Assembly: GCA_003537575.1 (NCBI GenBank)
Contig: DPRS01000025.1
Location: 26,065 to 57,407 of the forward strand
DNA from: Oxalobacteraceae bacterium
GTDB taxonomy: Bacteria; Pseudomonadota; Gammaproteobacteria; Burkholderiales; Burkholderiaceae_D
Direction: 5' to 3'
DNA: 31,343 nt
The notes beneath the pieces were generated by a model. The model was not told where the DNA came from. It made no database searches and was given only the letters and a program-made list of their open reading frames with translations. Shown piece by piece: positions 1 to 7,584 of this stretch; the stretch's first letter is position 1, and each line of letters opens with the position of its first letter. The position numbers were made by a program, and so were the translations under genes.

Positions 1-2115
1 ATCGACGGCCGCGGCTGGCGCACCGGCGCGCTGGTGGAAAAGCGCGAAATCCCGGGCTATTACCTGAACATCACGGCCTATGCCGAGGAATTGCTCGACC
101 ACGTCGTCAACAAGCTGCCGGGCTGGCCCGAGCGCGTGCGCCTGATGCAGGAAAACTGGATCGGCAAGAGCGAGGGCGTGCGCTTCGCCTTCCCGCACGA
201 TATCGCTGACGCCAGCGGCCAGCTGATCCAGGATGGCAAGCTGTTCGTCTTCACCACTCGCGCCGACACCATCATGGGCGTGACCTTCTGCGCTGTCGCG
301 CCGGAGCACCCGCTGGCGTCGCATGCTGCCGCCTCCACCCCGAAGCTGGCTGCCTTCATCGAGGAATGCAAGAAAGGCGGCACGACGGAAGCCGAACTCG
401 CGCTGCGCGAGAAGGAAGGCATGCCGACGGGCCTGTTCGTCACCCACCCGCTGACCGGCGACAAGGTCGAAGTCTGGGTCGGCAACTATGTCCTGATGAG
501 CTACGGCGACGGTGCCGTGATGGGCGTGCCGGCGCATGACGAACGTGACTTCGCCTTTGCAAAAAAATACAATCTGCCGATCAAGCAAGTCGTTGCCGTC
601 GAAGGCGAGACTTATTCAACCGACGCCTGGCAGGAATGGTATGGCGACAAGCAGCGCGGTGTGACAGTCAATTCCGGCGCCTACGATGGCCTCAATTACA
701 AGGCCGCGGTCGACAAGATCGCCGCCGACCTCGCCACCAAGGGCAATGGCGAAAAGAAAACCACCTGGCGCCTGCGCGACTGGGGCATTTCGCGCCAGCG
801 CTACTGGGGCACGCCGATCCCGATCATTCACTGCGAGGCCTGCGGCGCCGTGCCGGTGCCGGAAAAGGACTTGCCGGTGGTGCTGCCGCAGGATTGCGTG
901 CCGGATGGCAGCGGCAACCCGCTCAACAAGCGCGAGGATTTCCTGAACGTAGCTTGCCCGTGCTGCGGCAAGCCGGCGCGACGCGAAACCGACACCATGG
1001 ATACCTTCGTCGATTCGTCCTGGTATTTCATGCGCTATTGCGACGCCAAGAACAGCGACCAGATGGTCGCCGGCGGCGCCGATTACTGGATGCCGATGGA
1101 CCAGTACATCGGCGGCATCGAGCATGCCATCCTGCACCTCTTGTACGCGCGCTTCTGGACCAAGGTCATGCGCGACCTCGGCCTGGTCAAGATCGAGGAG
1201 CCCTTCACCAACCTGCTCACGCAAGGCATGGTGCTGAAAGGCGCGTTCTTCCACAAGCCGGCCGACGCTGGCAAGAATTATTACTGGGAACATGAAGTCG
1301 ACGTCATCACCAACGAGCAGGGCCAGATCATCGGCGGCAAGCTGAAGGCCGACGGCACCCCGGTCGAGTACGAGATGACGACCATGTCGAAGTCCAAGAA
1401 CAACGGCGTCGACCCGCAGGAACTGATCGACCAGTACGGCGCCGACACCGCGCGCCTGTTCGTGATGTTCGCCTCGCCGCCGGAGCAGACGCTGGAATGG
1501 AACGATGCCGGCGTCGAAGGCGCGCACCGCTTCATCAAGCGCGTGTGGGCGTATGCGCATGCGCAGTCGGCGCGCGTGGCCGCGGCCGGCGCGCTGGATG
1601 CTGGCGCGCTGAACGATGCACAGAAGACCCTGCGGCGCGAAGCCTACAAGATCCTGCAGCAGGCCGAGCACGACTACAAGCGCCTGCAGTACAACACCGT
1701 AGTATCGGCCTGCATGAAGATGCTCAACACCATGGAAAGCGCGAAGCTGGACGATACGCCGGCGTCGAACGCGGTGATCGCCGAAGTGCTGGCCATCTTC
1801 CTGCGCATCCTTAACCCGGTGGCGCCGCATGTCACCCATGTGCTGTGGAGCGAACTGGGTTATAGCAAGAGCTTCGGCGACATTCTCGATGCGCCCTGGC
1901 CGCAGGTCGATGCGGCAGCGCTGGAACAGTCGGAAATCGAGCTGATGGTGCAGGTCAACGGCAAGCTGCGCGGCTCGGTCAAGGTGGCGAAGAATGCCGA
2001 CAAGATGGCGATCGAAGCTGCTGCGCTGGCCAACGAGAATGTGCAGAAGTACGTCGAGGGCGCGCCGAAGAAAGTCATCGTCGTGCCCGGCAAGCTGGTC
2101 AACATCGTCGCGTAA
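1..2115 (+). CDS. leuS: Leucyl-tRNA synthetase (5' end outside window)
   Basis: Charges tRNA-Leu with leucine in the cytoplasm and edits mischarged products. The frame is open from base 1, so the gene begins upstream; the N-terminal catalytic segment with the HIGH motif is missing here. Visible parts are the CP1 editing domain (Thr-rich TTRADTIMG and the AHDERDFAFA stretch with the conserved editing Asp), a four-Cys zinc-type segment (CEACG...CPCCG) before the DTFVDSSWYFMRY catalytic block, the KMSKS-type loop (TMSKSKNNGVDP), and the anticodon-binding and C-terminal domains ending in VNGKLRG...IVVPGKLVNIVA. About 704 of some 870 expected residues are present. It lies 11 nt before lptE, as in many betaproteobacteria. 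Family assignment is secure. Confidence 0.98.
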   Translation: MDGRGWRTGALVEKREIPGYYLNITAYAEELLDHVVNKLPGWPERVRLMQENWIGKSEGVRFAFPHDIADASGQLIQDGKLFVFTTRADTIMGVTFCAVAPEHPLASHAAASTPKLAAFIEECKKGGTTEAELALREKEGMPTGLFVTHPLTGDKVEVWVGNYVLMSYGDGAVMGVPAHDERDFAFAKKYNLPIKQVVAVEGETYSTDAWQEWYGDKQRGVTVNSGAYDGLNYKAAVDKIAADLATKGNGEKKTTWRLRDWGISRQRYWGTPIPIIHCEACGAVPVPEKDLPVVLPQDCVPDGSGNPLNKREDFLNVACPCCGKPARRETDTMDTFVDSSWYFMRYCDAKNSDQMVAGGADYWMPMDQYIGGIEHAILHLLYARFWTKVMRDLGLVKIEEPFTNLLTQGMVLKGAFFHKPADAGKNYYWEHEVDVITNEQGQIIGGKLKADGTPVEYEMTTMSKSKNNGVDPQELIDQYGADTARLFVMFASPPEQTLEWNDAGVEGAHRFIKRVWAYAHAQSARVAAAGALDAGALNDAQKTLRREAYKILQQAEHDYKRLQYNTVVSACMKMLNTMESAKLDDTPASNAVIAEVLAIFLRILNPVAPHVTHVLWSELGYSKSFGDILDAPWPQVDAAALEQSEIELMVQVNGKLRGSVKVAKNADKMAIEAAALANENVQKYVEGAPKKVIVVPGKLVNIVA

Positions 2116-2126
2116 GGAACAAGCGC

Positions 2127-2639
2127 ATGAGCAATCCTCGCCGCACCGCCCTCGCCCTGCTGGCCAGCCTGGCAGGCGCCTCCGCCCTGACTGCCTGCGG
2201 CTTCCGGCTGCGCGGCGCGGCGCAGACCGATCTGCCGTTCAAGTCGATTTACCTGGGATTTGCCGAAAATTCGCCGCTCGGCGTGGAGTTGCGGCGCCAC
2301 ATCCGTGCCAGTGGCAATACCCGGATCGTCGAGAACCGCAAGGAAGCCGAGGCGGTGCTGGAGCCGCTGTCTGAAACACGCGAGGAATCTGTGCTGTCGA
2401 TCAACAGCCAGGGCCGCATCCGCGAACTGTCGCTGTTCTACCGTTTCAGTTTCCGCGTCCTCGATGGCAGCGGCACGCAATTGGTGGAACCGACCAACCT
2501 CGTGCTCAAGCGCGACATGACTTTCAACGAAGCCGCGGTGCTGGCCAAGGAAGGTGAAAAAGCCATGCTGTACCGCGACATGCAATCCGATCTGGTGCAG
2601 CAGATCCTGCGCCGGCTGGCGGCGTTGCGAACAAGCTGA
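2127..2639 (+). CDS. lptE: LPS-assembly lipoprotein LptE
   Basis: Outer-membrane lipoprotein that plugs the LptD barrel and helps insert lipopolysaccharide at the cell surface. The 170-residue protein starts with a signal peptide and lipobox LTAC, giving lipidated Cys24, followed directly by GFRLRG, the usual start of mature LptE. The middle and C-terminal parts (SLFYRFSFRV, KRDMTFNE...LAKEGEKAMLYRDMQSDLVQQILRRL, read in pieces) fit the family. The ATG is preceded by an AAGGA ribosome site. It sits between leuS and holA, the standard position of lptE in proteobacteria, and is probably co-transcribed with leuS. Confidence 0.95.
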   Translation: MSNPRRTALALLASLAGASALTACGFRLRGAAQTDLPFKSIYLGFAENSPLGVELRRHIRASGNTRIVENRKEAEAVLEPLSETREESVLSINSQGRIRELSLFYRFSFRVLDGSGTQLVEPTNLVLKRDMTFNEAAVLAKEGEKAMLYRDMQSDLVQQILRRLAALRTS

Positions 2640-2663
2640 GTGGCATGCTGTCTTCAGCAAAGT

Positions 2664-2819
2664 AACGACATTGTGGGAAAGAGTGAAGGCTGACGGTACT
2701 CTGTCCCAACGAATTAACGGCATTGGGGAAAGAGTTAAGCGTAGCGGTACTCTGTTCCCGACAAATTAACGGCATTGGGGAAAGAGTTAAGCGCAGCGGT
2801 ACTCTGTCCCCAACACTTT
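2664..2819 (+). repeat. Three tandem 52-bp hairpin repeats between lptE and holA
   Basis: Three direct copies start at 2664, 2716 and 2768, exactly 52 bp apart. Each contains an imperfect 11-bp inverted repeat around a 13-nt loop: arms 2674-2684/2698-2708, 2725-2735/2749-2759 and 2777-2787/2801-2811. In the third copy the arms are GGGGAAAGAGT and ACTCTGTCCCC. Copies 2 and 3 are nearly identical and copy 1 is more diverged. The outermost pair is T-A in copy 1 and G-C in copies 2 and 3, so pairing is kept despite base change. I recognise this as resembling REP-type elements of Oxalobacteraceae; that link is from memory, not shown here. Confidence 0.93.
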
Positions 2820-2829
2820 AGGAAAAGCA

Positions 2830-3849
2830 ATGCAACTGCGGATAGACGCCCTGCAAGCGCATTTGGCCAAGCCGCTGGCGCCGCTGTACGTCATCACCAG
2901 CGACGAGCACCTGCTCGCGCTGGAAGCTGCCGACCAGATTCGCAAGGCGGCGCGCGCGCAGGGTTTTTCCGAACGCGAAGTGCTGGTGGTCGAGCGCAGC
3001 TTCAAATGGGGCGCGCTACTGGAAGCGAACCAGTCGCAATCGCTGTTCGGCGAACGCAAGCTGATCGAACTGCGCATTCCGACCGGCAAGCCGGGCAAGG
3101 AAGGCAGCCAGGCGCTGCAGAATTACGCCGCCAGCTTCTCCCCCGACAATGTGACGCTGGTGACGCTGCCAAAACTCGACTGGGCCACGCAAAAGGCGGC
3201 CTGGGTCGGCGCGCTGCAGCAGGCCGGCGTGTATATCGACATCCCGCTGGTGGAACGCAACCAGTTGCCTGGCTGGATAGGAGCGCGGCTGGCGGCGCAC
3301 AAGCAGTCGGCTGACCGCCCGGGCATCGACTTCATCGCCGAACGGGTCGAGGGCAACCTGCTGGCCGCGCACCAGGAAATCCAGAAGCTGGCGCTGCTTT
3401 ACCCCGAGGGCAAACTATCCTTCGAGCAGATCCAGGATGCGGTGCTGAATGTGGCGCGCTACGACGTCTTCAAGCTGAACGAAGCCATGCTGGCCGGCGA
3501 CAGCGCACGCCTGACGCGCATGCTGGAAGGTCTGAAAGGTGAAGGCGAAGCCTTGCCGCTGGTGCTGTGGGCGGTGGCCGAGGAAATCCGCACACTGCTG
3601 AAGCTGAAAGCCGGCACGGCGCAGGGCCGCCCGCTCGGCATGCTGCTGAAGGAATACCGCATCTGGGGGCCGCGCGAGCGGCTGATGGAGCCGGCGCTGC
3701 GACGGCTGTCGCTGACGTCCCTGGAAGCGGCATTGCAGGAAGCAGCGCAAATCGACAAAATGGTAAAAGGCTTGCGGGCCAAGGCATTTGCCGGCGATCC
3801 CTGGGATGCGATGCTGCAACTGGGCCTGAAGGTGGCGTCCGGGCGCTGA
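2830..3849 (+). CDS. holA: DNA polymerase III delta subunit
   Basis: Delta subunit of the clamp loader; it opens the beta sliding clamp and helps load it on DNA. The 339-residue protein has the family size and typical blocks: an N-terminal AAA+-like segment (PLYVITSDEHLLALEAADQI, FGERKLIELRI), the middle domain (FIAERVEGNLLAAHQEIQKL) and the C-terminal collar segment (WAVAEEIRTLLKL...). The ATG follows an AGGAAAAGCA spacer with an AGGA ribosome site that begins right at the end of the 52-bp repeat array, so the repeats form its immediate leader if it is read from leuS-lptE. The start is unambiguous. Confidence 0.95.
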   Translation: MQLRIDALQAHLAKPLAPLYVITSDEHLLALEAADQIRKAARAQGFSEREVLVVERSFKWGALLEANQSQSLFGERKLIELRIPTGKPGKEGSQALQNYAASFSPDNVTLVTLPKLDWATQKAAWVGALQQAGVYIDIPLVERNQLPGWIGARLAAHKQSADRPGIDFIAERVEGNLLAAHQEIQKLALLYPEGKLSFEQIQDAVLNVARYDVFKLNEAMLAGDSARLTRMLEGLKGEGEALPLVLWAVAEEIRTLLKLKAGTAQGRPLGMLLKEYRIWGPRERLMEPALRRLSLTSLEAALQEAAQIDKMVKGLRAKAFAGDPWDAMLQLGLKVASGR

Positions 3850-3893
3850 ATGCCCTGACGGAGTTTTGATTTTATTTTTCCGGATCCAACATC

Positions 3894-5159
3894 ATGGATA
3901 TCAAGCACTACATGAATGAAGTCGGCCAGCGCGCCCGCAACGCCTCGCGCGCCATGGCCCGTGCCGACACCGCCGCCAAGAACCGCGCGCTGGAGCTGAT
4001 CGCCGCCGCCATCCGGCGCGACGCCGCCGACCTGCGCGCCGCCAACCAGCAAGACCTGGAAGCCGCGCGCGCCAATGGCATGGAAGCGGCCATGCTGGAC
4101 CGCCTGACGCTGTCCGACAAGGCCATCGCCACCATGGCCGAAGGCCTGGAGCAGATCGTCGCCCTGCCCGATCCGATCGGTGAAATCTCCGGCATGAAAT
4201 TCCGCCCGACCGGCATCCAGGTCGGCCAGATGCGCGTGCCGCTGGGCGTCATCGGCATCATTTACGAAGCGCGTCCGAACGTCACGGTGGATGCCGCCGG
4301 CCTGTGCATCAAGAGCGGCAATGCAACGATTTTGCGCGGCGGTTCCGAAGCGATCCATTGCAACCAGGCGCTGGCGAAACTGGTCAAGGAAGGCTTGCAC
4401 GGCGCCGGCCTGCCGGCCGATGCGGTGCAGATCGTCGAGACCACCGACCGCGCCGCCGTCGGCGAGCTGATCACCATGCCGCAATACGTCGACGTGATCG
4501 TGCCGCGCGGCGGCAAGGGTTTGATCGAGCGCCTGATGCGCGAATCCAAAGTGCCGATGATCAAGCACCTGGATGGCATCTGCCACGTCTATATCGACGA
4601 CAAGGCCGACATCGCCAAGGCCCTGCGCGTGGCCTTCAACGCCAAGTGCCATCGCTACGGCACCTGCAACACCATGGAAACCCTGCTGGTAGCGCGCGAG
4701 ATCGCCCCGCGCGTCCTGCCCGAACTGGCCAAGCTGTACGAGCAGAAGGAAGTCGAGTTGCGCGGTGACGAGGAAGCGCGCGCCATCCTCAAGGGCTATC
4801 CGCACCTGGCGACGGCGACCGAAGAAGACTGGAAGACCGAATACCTGGCGGCGATCCTGGCGGTGAAGATCGTCCCCGGCATCGACGAGGCGATCGCCCA
4901 CATCAACCTGTATTCGTCGCAGCATACCGACGCCATCATCACCGAGGATTACAGCCGCGCCATGCGTTTCGTCCGCGAAGTCGATTCGGCGTCGGTGATG
5001 GTGAACGCCTCGACGCGCTTTGCCGACGGCTTCGAATACGGCCTCGGCGCGGAAATTGGCATTTCCAACGACAAGCTGCATGCGCGCGGCCCGGTCGGAC
5101 TGGAAGGCCTGACTTCGCTGAAATACGTGGTGTTCGGGCACGGCGAAGTGCGCGCCTAA
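3894..5159 (+). CDS. proA: Gamma-glutamyl phosphate reductase
   Basis: Second step of proline synthesis: NADPH-dependent reduction of gamma-glutamyl phosphate to glutamate-5-semialdehyde in the cytoplasm. The 421-residue length is typical. Visible motifs are the nucleotide-fold segment GVIGIIYEARPNVTVDA, the VPRGGKGLI motif, and GTCNTMETLLV carrying the expected catalytic Cys258. The C-terminus (FADGFEYGLGAEIGIS) matches the aldehyde dehydrogenase-like family. It lies 44 nt after holA on the same strand and 27 nt before the HemJ-like gene; no proB is in the window, so the proline genes are split in this genome. Confidence 0.97.
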   Translation: MDIKHYMNEVGQRARNASRAMARADTAAKNRALELIAAAIRRDAADLRAANQQDLEAARANGMEAAMLDRLTLSDKAIATMAEGLEQIVALPDPIGEISGMKFRPTGIQVGQMRVPLGVIGIIYEARPNVTVDAAGLCIKSGNATILRGGSEAIHCNQALAKLVKEGLHGAGLPADAVQIVETTDRAAVGELITMPQYVDVIVPRGGKGLIERLMRESKVPMIKHLDGICHVYIDDKADIAKALRVAFNAKCHRYGTCNTMETLLVAREIAPRVLPELAKLYEQKEVELRGDEEARAILKGYPHLATATEEDWKTEYLAAILAVKIVPGIDEAIAHINLYSSQHTDAIITEDYSRAMRFVREVDSASVMVNASTRFADGFEYGLGAEIGISNDKLHARGPVGLEGLTSLKYVVFGHGEVRA

Positions 5160-5186
5160 TTTATTTTCTTTAACAGGATCGTCTTC

Positions 5187-5621
5187 ATGCTCTGGATCAA
5201 ATCGCTGCACATCGTCTTCATCGCTTCGTGGTTCGCCGGCCTGTTCTATCTGCCGCGCATCTTCGTCAACCTGGCGCAGGTCAACGATACCGCCACCACC
5301 GAGCGCCTGCTGCTCATGTCACGCCGGCTGTACCGTTTCATGACGATGCTGGCGGTTCCCGCGCTGGCATTCGGCCTGTGGCTGTGGCTGGGTTACGGCA
5401 TAGGCAAGGGTCCCGAAGGCAAAATAGCTGCGGGCTGGATGCATGCCAAGCTGGCGATCGTCGTGCTGCTGATCGGCTATCACCATGCCTGCGGCTCGCT
5501 GCTGAAGAAATTCGAACGCGGCGCCAACAAGCGCAGCCACACCTGGTACCGCTGGTTCAATGAAGTGCCGGTGATCGCCCTGCTGGCGGCAGTGGTGCTG
5601 GTGGTGGTCAAGCCGTTTTAA
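5187..5621 (+). CDS. hemJ: HemJ-type protoporphyrinogen IX oxidase / CopD-family membrane protein
   Basis: Small inner-membrane protein of the HemJ (UPF0093, CopD-like) family, which oxidises protoporphyrinogen IX in haem synthesis. The 144 residues predict four hydrophobic helices. Conserved features seen are SLHIVFIASWFAGLFYLPRI with His8 and Arg near the first helix, and GWMHAKLAIVVLLIGYHH with the His/Lys pair in the third helix. An AGGA ribosome site precedes the ATG. The same family is often annotated only as CopD family protein, so the enzymatic role is from family knowledge. It is probably the last gene of the proA transcript. Confidence 0.85.
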   Translation: MLWIKSLHIVFIASWFAGLFYLPRIFVNLAQVNDTATTERLLLMSRRLYRFMTMLAVPALAFGLWLWLGYGIGKGPEGKIAAGWMHAKLAIVVLLIGYHHACGSLLKKFERGANKRSHTWYRWFNEVPVIALLAAVVLVVVKPF

Positions 5622-5655
5622 TGAAACATGCGGTGCAGTATGATGCTGCCCGACT

Positions 5656-5700
5656 ATCGAACCACAGTCATCTTGTCCGTCACGATGACTGTGGTCCGAT
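5656..5700 (+). promoter_or_regulatory. Long inverted repeat in the leader of the THUMP methyltransferase gene
   Basis: Arms 5656-5672 and 5684-5700 match at 16 of 17 positions, with a perfect 12-bp core (ACCACAGTCATC / GATGACTGTGGT) around an 11-nt loop. No T-run follows, so it is a poor intrinsic terminator. A TATGAT hexamer at 5639-5644, with a weak TTTTAA 17 bp upstream, could start a transcript about 10 nt before the hairpin, placing it at the mRNA 5' end. The promoter is inference; the repeat is directly visible. Confidence 0.6.
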
Positions 5701-5732
5701 AAAGCAACACCACTACGGATAAAGGGTTCCCC

Positions 5733-6953
5733 ATGAATTACTCCTATTTCTGCCCATGCCCGCGCGGCATGGAAGGGCCGCTGGCCGAAGAGCTGAATGA
5801 AATCGCGCAGCAAAGCACGACGCTGAAAGTGCACAACCAGGTGCCGGGCGGCGTGCACTGTTCCGGCAAGCTGGCCGATGCCTGGCGCATCAACCTGCAT
5901 TCGCGCATCGCCTCGCGCGTGCTGCTGCGCATCGCCCACGCCGGTTACCAGAATGAAAATGATATCTACGACCTGACCTTGGCGCAGCCCTGGGAAGACT
6001 GGTTCGACGTCGATCACACCATCCGTGTCGACCTCACCGCCATCAAGTCGCCGCTGAAGAGCCTGGAATTCACCACTCTGAAAATCAAGGATGGCGTGTG
6101 CGACCGCTTCCGCGACCAATTCGGCAAGCGCCCCTCGGTCAATACCCGCACGCCGGATATGCGCATCGCCGGCTTCCTCGACCAGCGCACCTTCACGCTG
6201 TACCTCGACACCTCGGGCGAGGCGCTGTTCAAGCGCGGCTGGCGCGAGGATACCGGCGATGCTCCCTTGCGCGAAAACCTGGCGGCGGGCCTGTTGCGGG
6301 TGGCCGGCTGGAAGCCCGGCATGGTGCTGTTCGACCCGATGTGCGGTTCCGGCACCATCCTCGCCGAAGCCGCGCAAATGTTGGCGGGCATTCCGCCCGG
6401 CGCGCGCCGCCGTTTCGCTTTCGAGAAATTCCATGAATTCGATGCCGAAGCCTGGCTGGCGATGAAGGGGGGATTCAAGCCCAATCCCCTGCCCGCCGCG
6501 CCGACCATTTTCGGCAGCGACATTTCCGGCGACATGATCGTCATGGCGCGCAACAATCTGCAGCGCGCCGGCATCCAGTTCGAAGTCCCGCTGAAACAGA
6601 TCGAAGCGCAGGAGGTCAAGCCGCCGACCGAAACGCCCGGTATCCTGCTGACCAACCCGCCTTATGGAGAACGGATCGGCGTGCGCGGCGACAGCACGAT
6701 CGCCACCGATGAAATGGCACAAGCCTTTTTCAGCGCCTTCGGCACTACTCTGAAACAGCGCTTCGCCGGCTGGGCGGTGTTCCTGTTTACCGCCGACCTC
6801 GGCGTGCCGAAACTGCTGCGCCTGAAAGAAGCGCGCAAGACGCCGTTTTTCAATGGCGCGCTGGAATGCCGCCTGTTCCGCTTCGACATGGTGGCGGGCT
6901 TCAACCGCCGCGAAGGCGCTTTACCGAAAGACACGCCGCCGCAGGGTCAATAG
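5733..6953 (+). CDS. THUMP-domain class I SAM-dependent RNA methyltransferase (RlmL N-terminal-like)
   Basis: Predicted 23S rRNA guanine N2-methyltransferase related to the RlmL half of E. coli RlmKL. The 406 residues carry an N-terminal THUMP region (CPRGMEGPLAEEL... to about residue 165), a SAM-binding motif I at about 200-209 (FDPMCGSGTI) and the catalytic NPPY at about 308-311 (TNPPYGERIG). The RlmK half of the E. coli fusion is absent, so this is the stand-alone form. A clear AAGGG ribosome site precedes the ATG. It is separated from hemJ by a large hairpin and may have its own promoter. Function is confident at family level; the exact rRNA base is not shown. Confidence 0.88.
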   Translation: MNYSYFCPCPRGMEGPLAEELNEIAQQSTTLKVHNQVPGGVHCSGKLADAWRINLHSRIASRVLLRIAHAGYQNENDIYDLTLAQPWEDWFDVDHTIRVDLTAIKSPLKSLEFTTLKIKDGVCDRFRDQFGKRPSVNTRTPDMRIAGFLDQRTFTLYLDTSGEALFKRGWREDTGDAPLRENLAAGLLRVAGWKPGMVLFDPMCGSGTILAEAAQMLAGIPPGARRRFAFEKFHEFDAEAWLAMKGGFKPNPLPAAPTIFGSDISGDMIVMARNNLQRAGIQFEVPLKQIEAQEVKPPTETPGILLTNPPYGERIGVRGDSTIATDEMAQAFFSAFGTTLKQRFAGWAVFLFTADLGVPKLLRLKEARKTPFFNGALECRLFRFDMVAGFNRREGALPKDTPPQGQ

Positions 6954-6976
6954 TCCGCAAGCGCAGGCATCGTACA

Positions 6977-7010
6977 ATAAGAAAGGGAGCCGCGGCTCCC
7001 TTTCTTTATT
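6977..7010. terminator. Bidirectional terminator between convergent genes
   Basis: A perfect 24-nt palindrome at 6981-7004 (GAAAGGGAGCCG and its complement) is flanked by AATAA on the left and TTTATT on the right. It therefore makes a strong stem with U-rich tails on both strands. It lies between the plus-strand methyltransferase gene and the minus-strand lipoprotein gene and can end both transcripts. Confidence 0.9.
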
Positions 7011-7044
7011 CGTACATCATGCGCGGACAATGCCCGCGCGCCAA

Positions 7045-7473
7045 TTACTGGCGCTTGGCTTTCAGCGGGCCGCTGTAGCCGCTGGCGCTCCAGGTGCCGC
7101 TCAGCTCATTGTCGCCTTTCAGGCTCAGCTTGATGGCATTGCTGGACTTGTTTTCGACCAGCGTGCCGTTTTTAACGACGGCACCTGCCAGCGGCGCCTT
7201 GGTGTCGCCGGCGGCAGTGCCATACCAGTTGGCGCTGCCTTTGACTTCCGTGCCGTTCACTTCGGTAACGATCAATTCAAACTTGCCGCCGCCATAACCG
7301 GGCAATTCCCAGCTGCCAATCCAGTTGCCCTTCAGCTTGGCGGCAACCGCGGCATCATTCGCGGCCGCAGCGGCGGCGGCTTCCTTGGAAACCGGCGCAG
7401 CAGGCTGCGATGCGCAACCAGCCAGCACGAGAGCAGCGGTCAAACCAGCAAGAGTCAGCATGGAACGGATCAT
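7045..7473 (-). CDS. Small putative outer-membrane lipoprotein, function unknown
   Basis: Unrecognised lipoprotein of 142 residues. A short signal peptide ends in the lipobox LAGC with Cys20; the mature part opens with an Ala-rich linker (KEAAAAAAANDAAVAAK) and continues as one domain of alternating beta-strands (GNWIGSWELPGYGGGKFELIV, GSANWYGT, LSGTWSASGYSGPLKAKR). I know no named family, though the WxGSWxxxG...LSGTW pattern suggests a small beta-barrel fold. The start at 7473 was chosen because it gives a proper signal peptide and has GAGGCGA as ribosome site 7 nt upstream; a longer in-frame start at 7539 would put 22 unlikely residues first. It has its own promoter and a shared terminator. 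Confidence 0.85.
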   Translation of the reverse strand: MIRSMLTLAGLTAALVLAGCASQPAAPVSKEAAAAAAANDAAVAAKLKGNWIGSWELPGYGGGKFELIVTEVNGTEVKGSANWYGTAAGDTKAPLAGAVVKNGTLVENKSSNAIKLSLKGDNELSGTWSASGYSGPLKAKRQ

Positions 7474-7506
7474 ATTTGTCGCCTCTGAATTTATAAAAGG
7501 ATATTT

Positions 7507-7535
7507 AGTATATGCAATTTGCATAAAATCAACAA
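7507..7535 (-). promoter_or_regulatory. Candidate promoter with palindromic operator for the small lipoprotein gene
   Basis: On the minus strand, TTGTTG (7530-7535) and TATACT (7507-7512) are separated by exactly 17 bp, a plausible sigma-70 promoter with an expected start near 7500, about 27 nt before the gene. A perfect palindrome TATGCAA-T-TTGCATA (7511-7525) fills the spacer and overlaps the -10 hexamer, a typical position for a repressor site. The regulator is unknown. Confidence 0.5.
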
Positions 7536-7567
7536 ACAAAAAACCCTCTCCATTAGGAGAGTGTTTT
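7536..7567 (-). terminator. Terminator of the TonB-dependent receptor gene
   Basis: Six-bp GC-rich stem CTCTCC / GGAGAG (7546-7551 / 7556-7561) with loop ATTA, extended by further pairs after one mismatch. On the minus strand it is followed by TTTTTTGTTTG. It lies 18 nt past the receptor stop codon and just upstream of the candidate lipoprotein promoter. Confidence 0.75.
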
Positions 7568-7584
7568 GGATGGAAAAAAGGAGA

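Noticed and set aside
616..1839. 407-codon open frame on the minus strand
   Set aside because: Lies wholly antisense to leuS, has no family match, and reads as an Arg/Val/His-rich shadow of GC-rich coding DNA.
3459..5210. 583-codon open frame on the minus strand
   Set aside because: Antisense to holA and proA, both clearly recognised; the composition is typical of a shadow frame.
5319..6722. 467-codon open frame on the minus strand
   Set aside because: Antisense to hemJ and the THUMP methyltransferase, with no motifs and no ribosome site.
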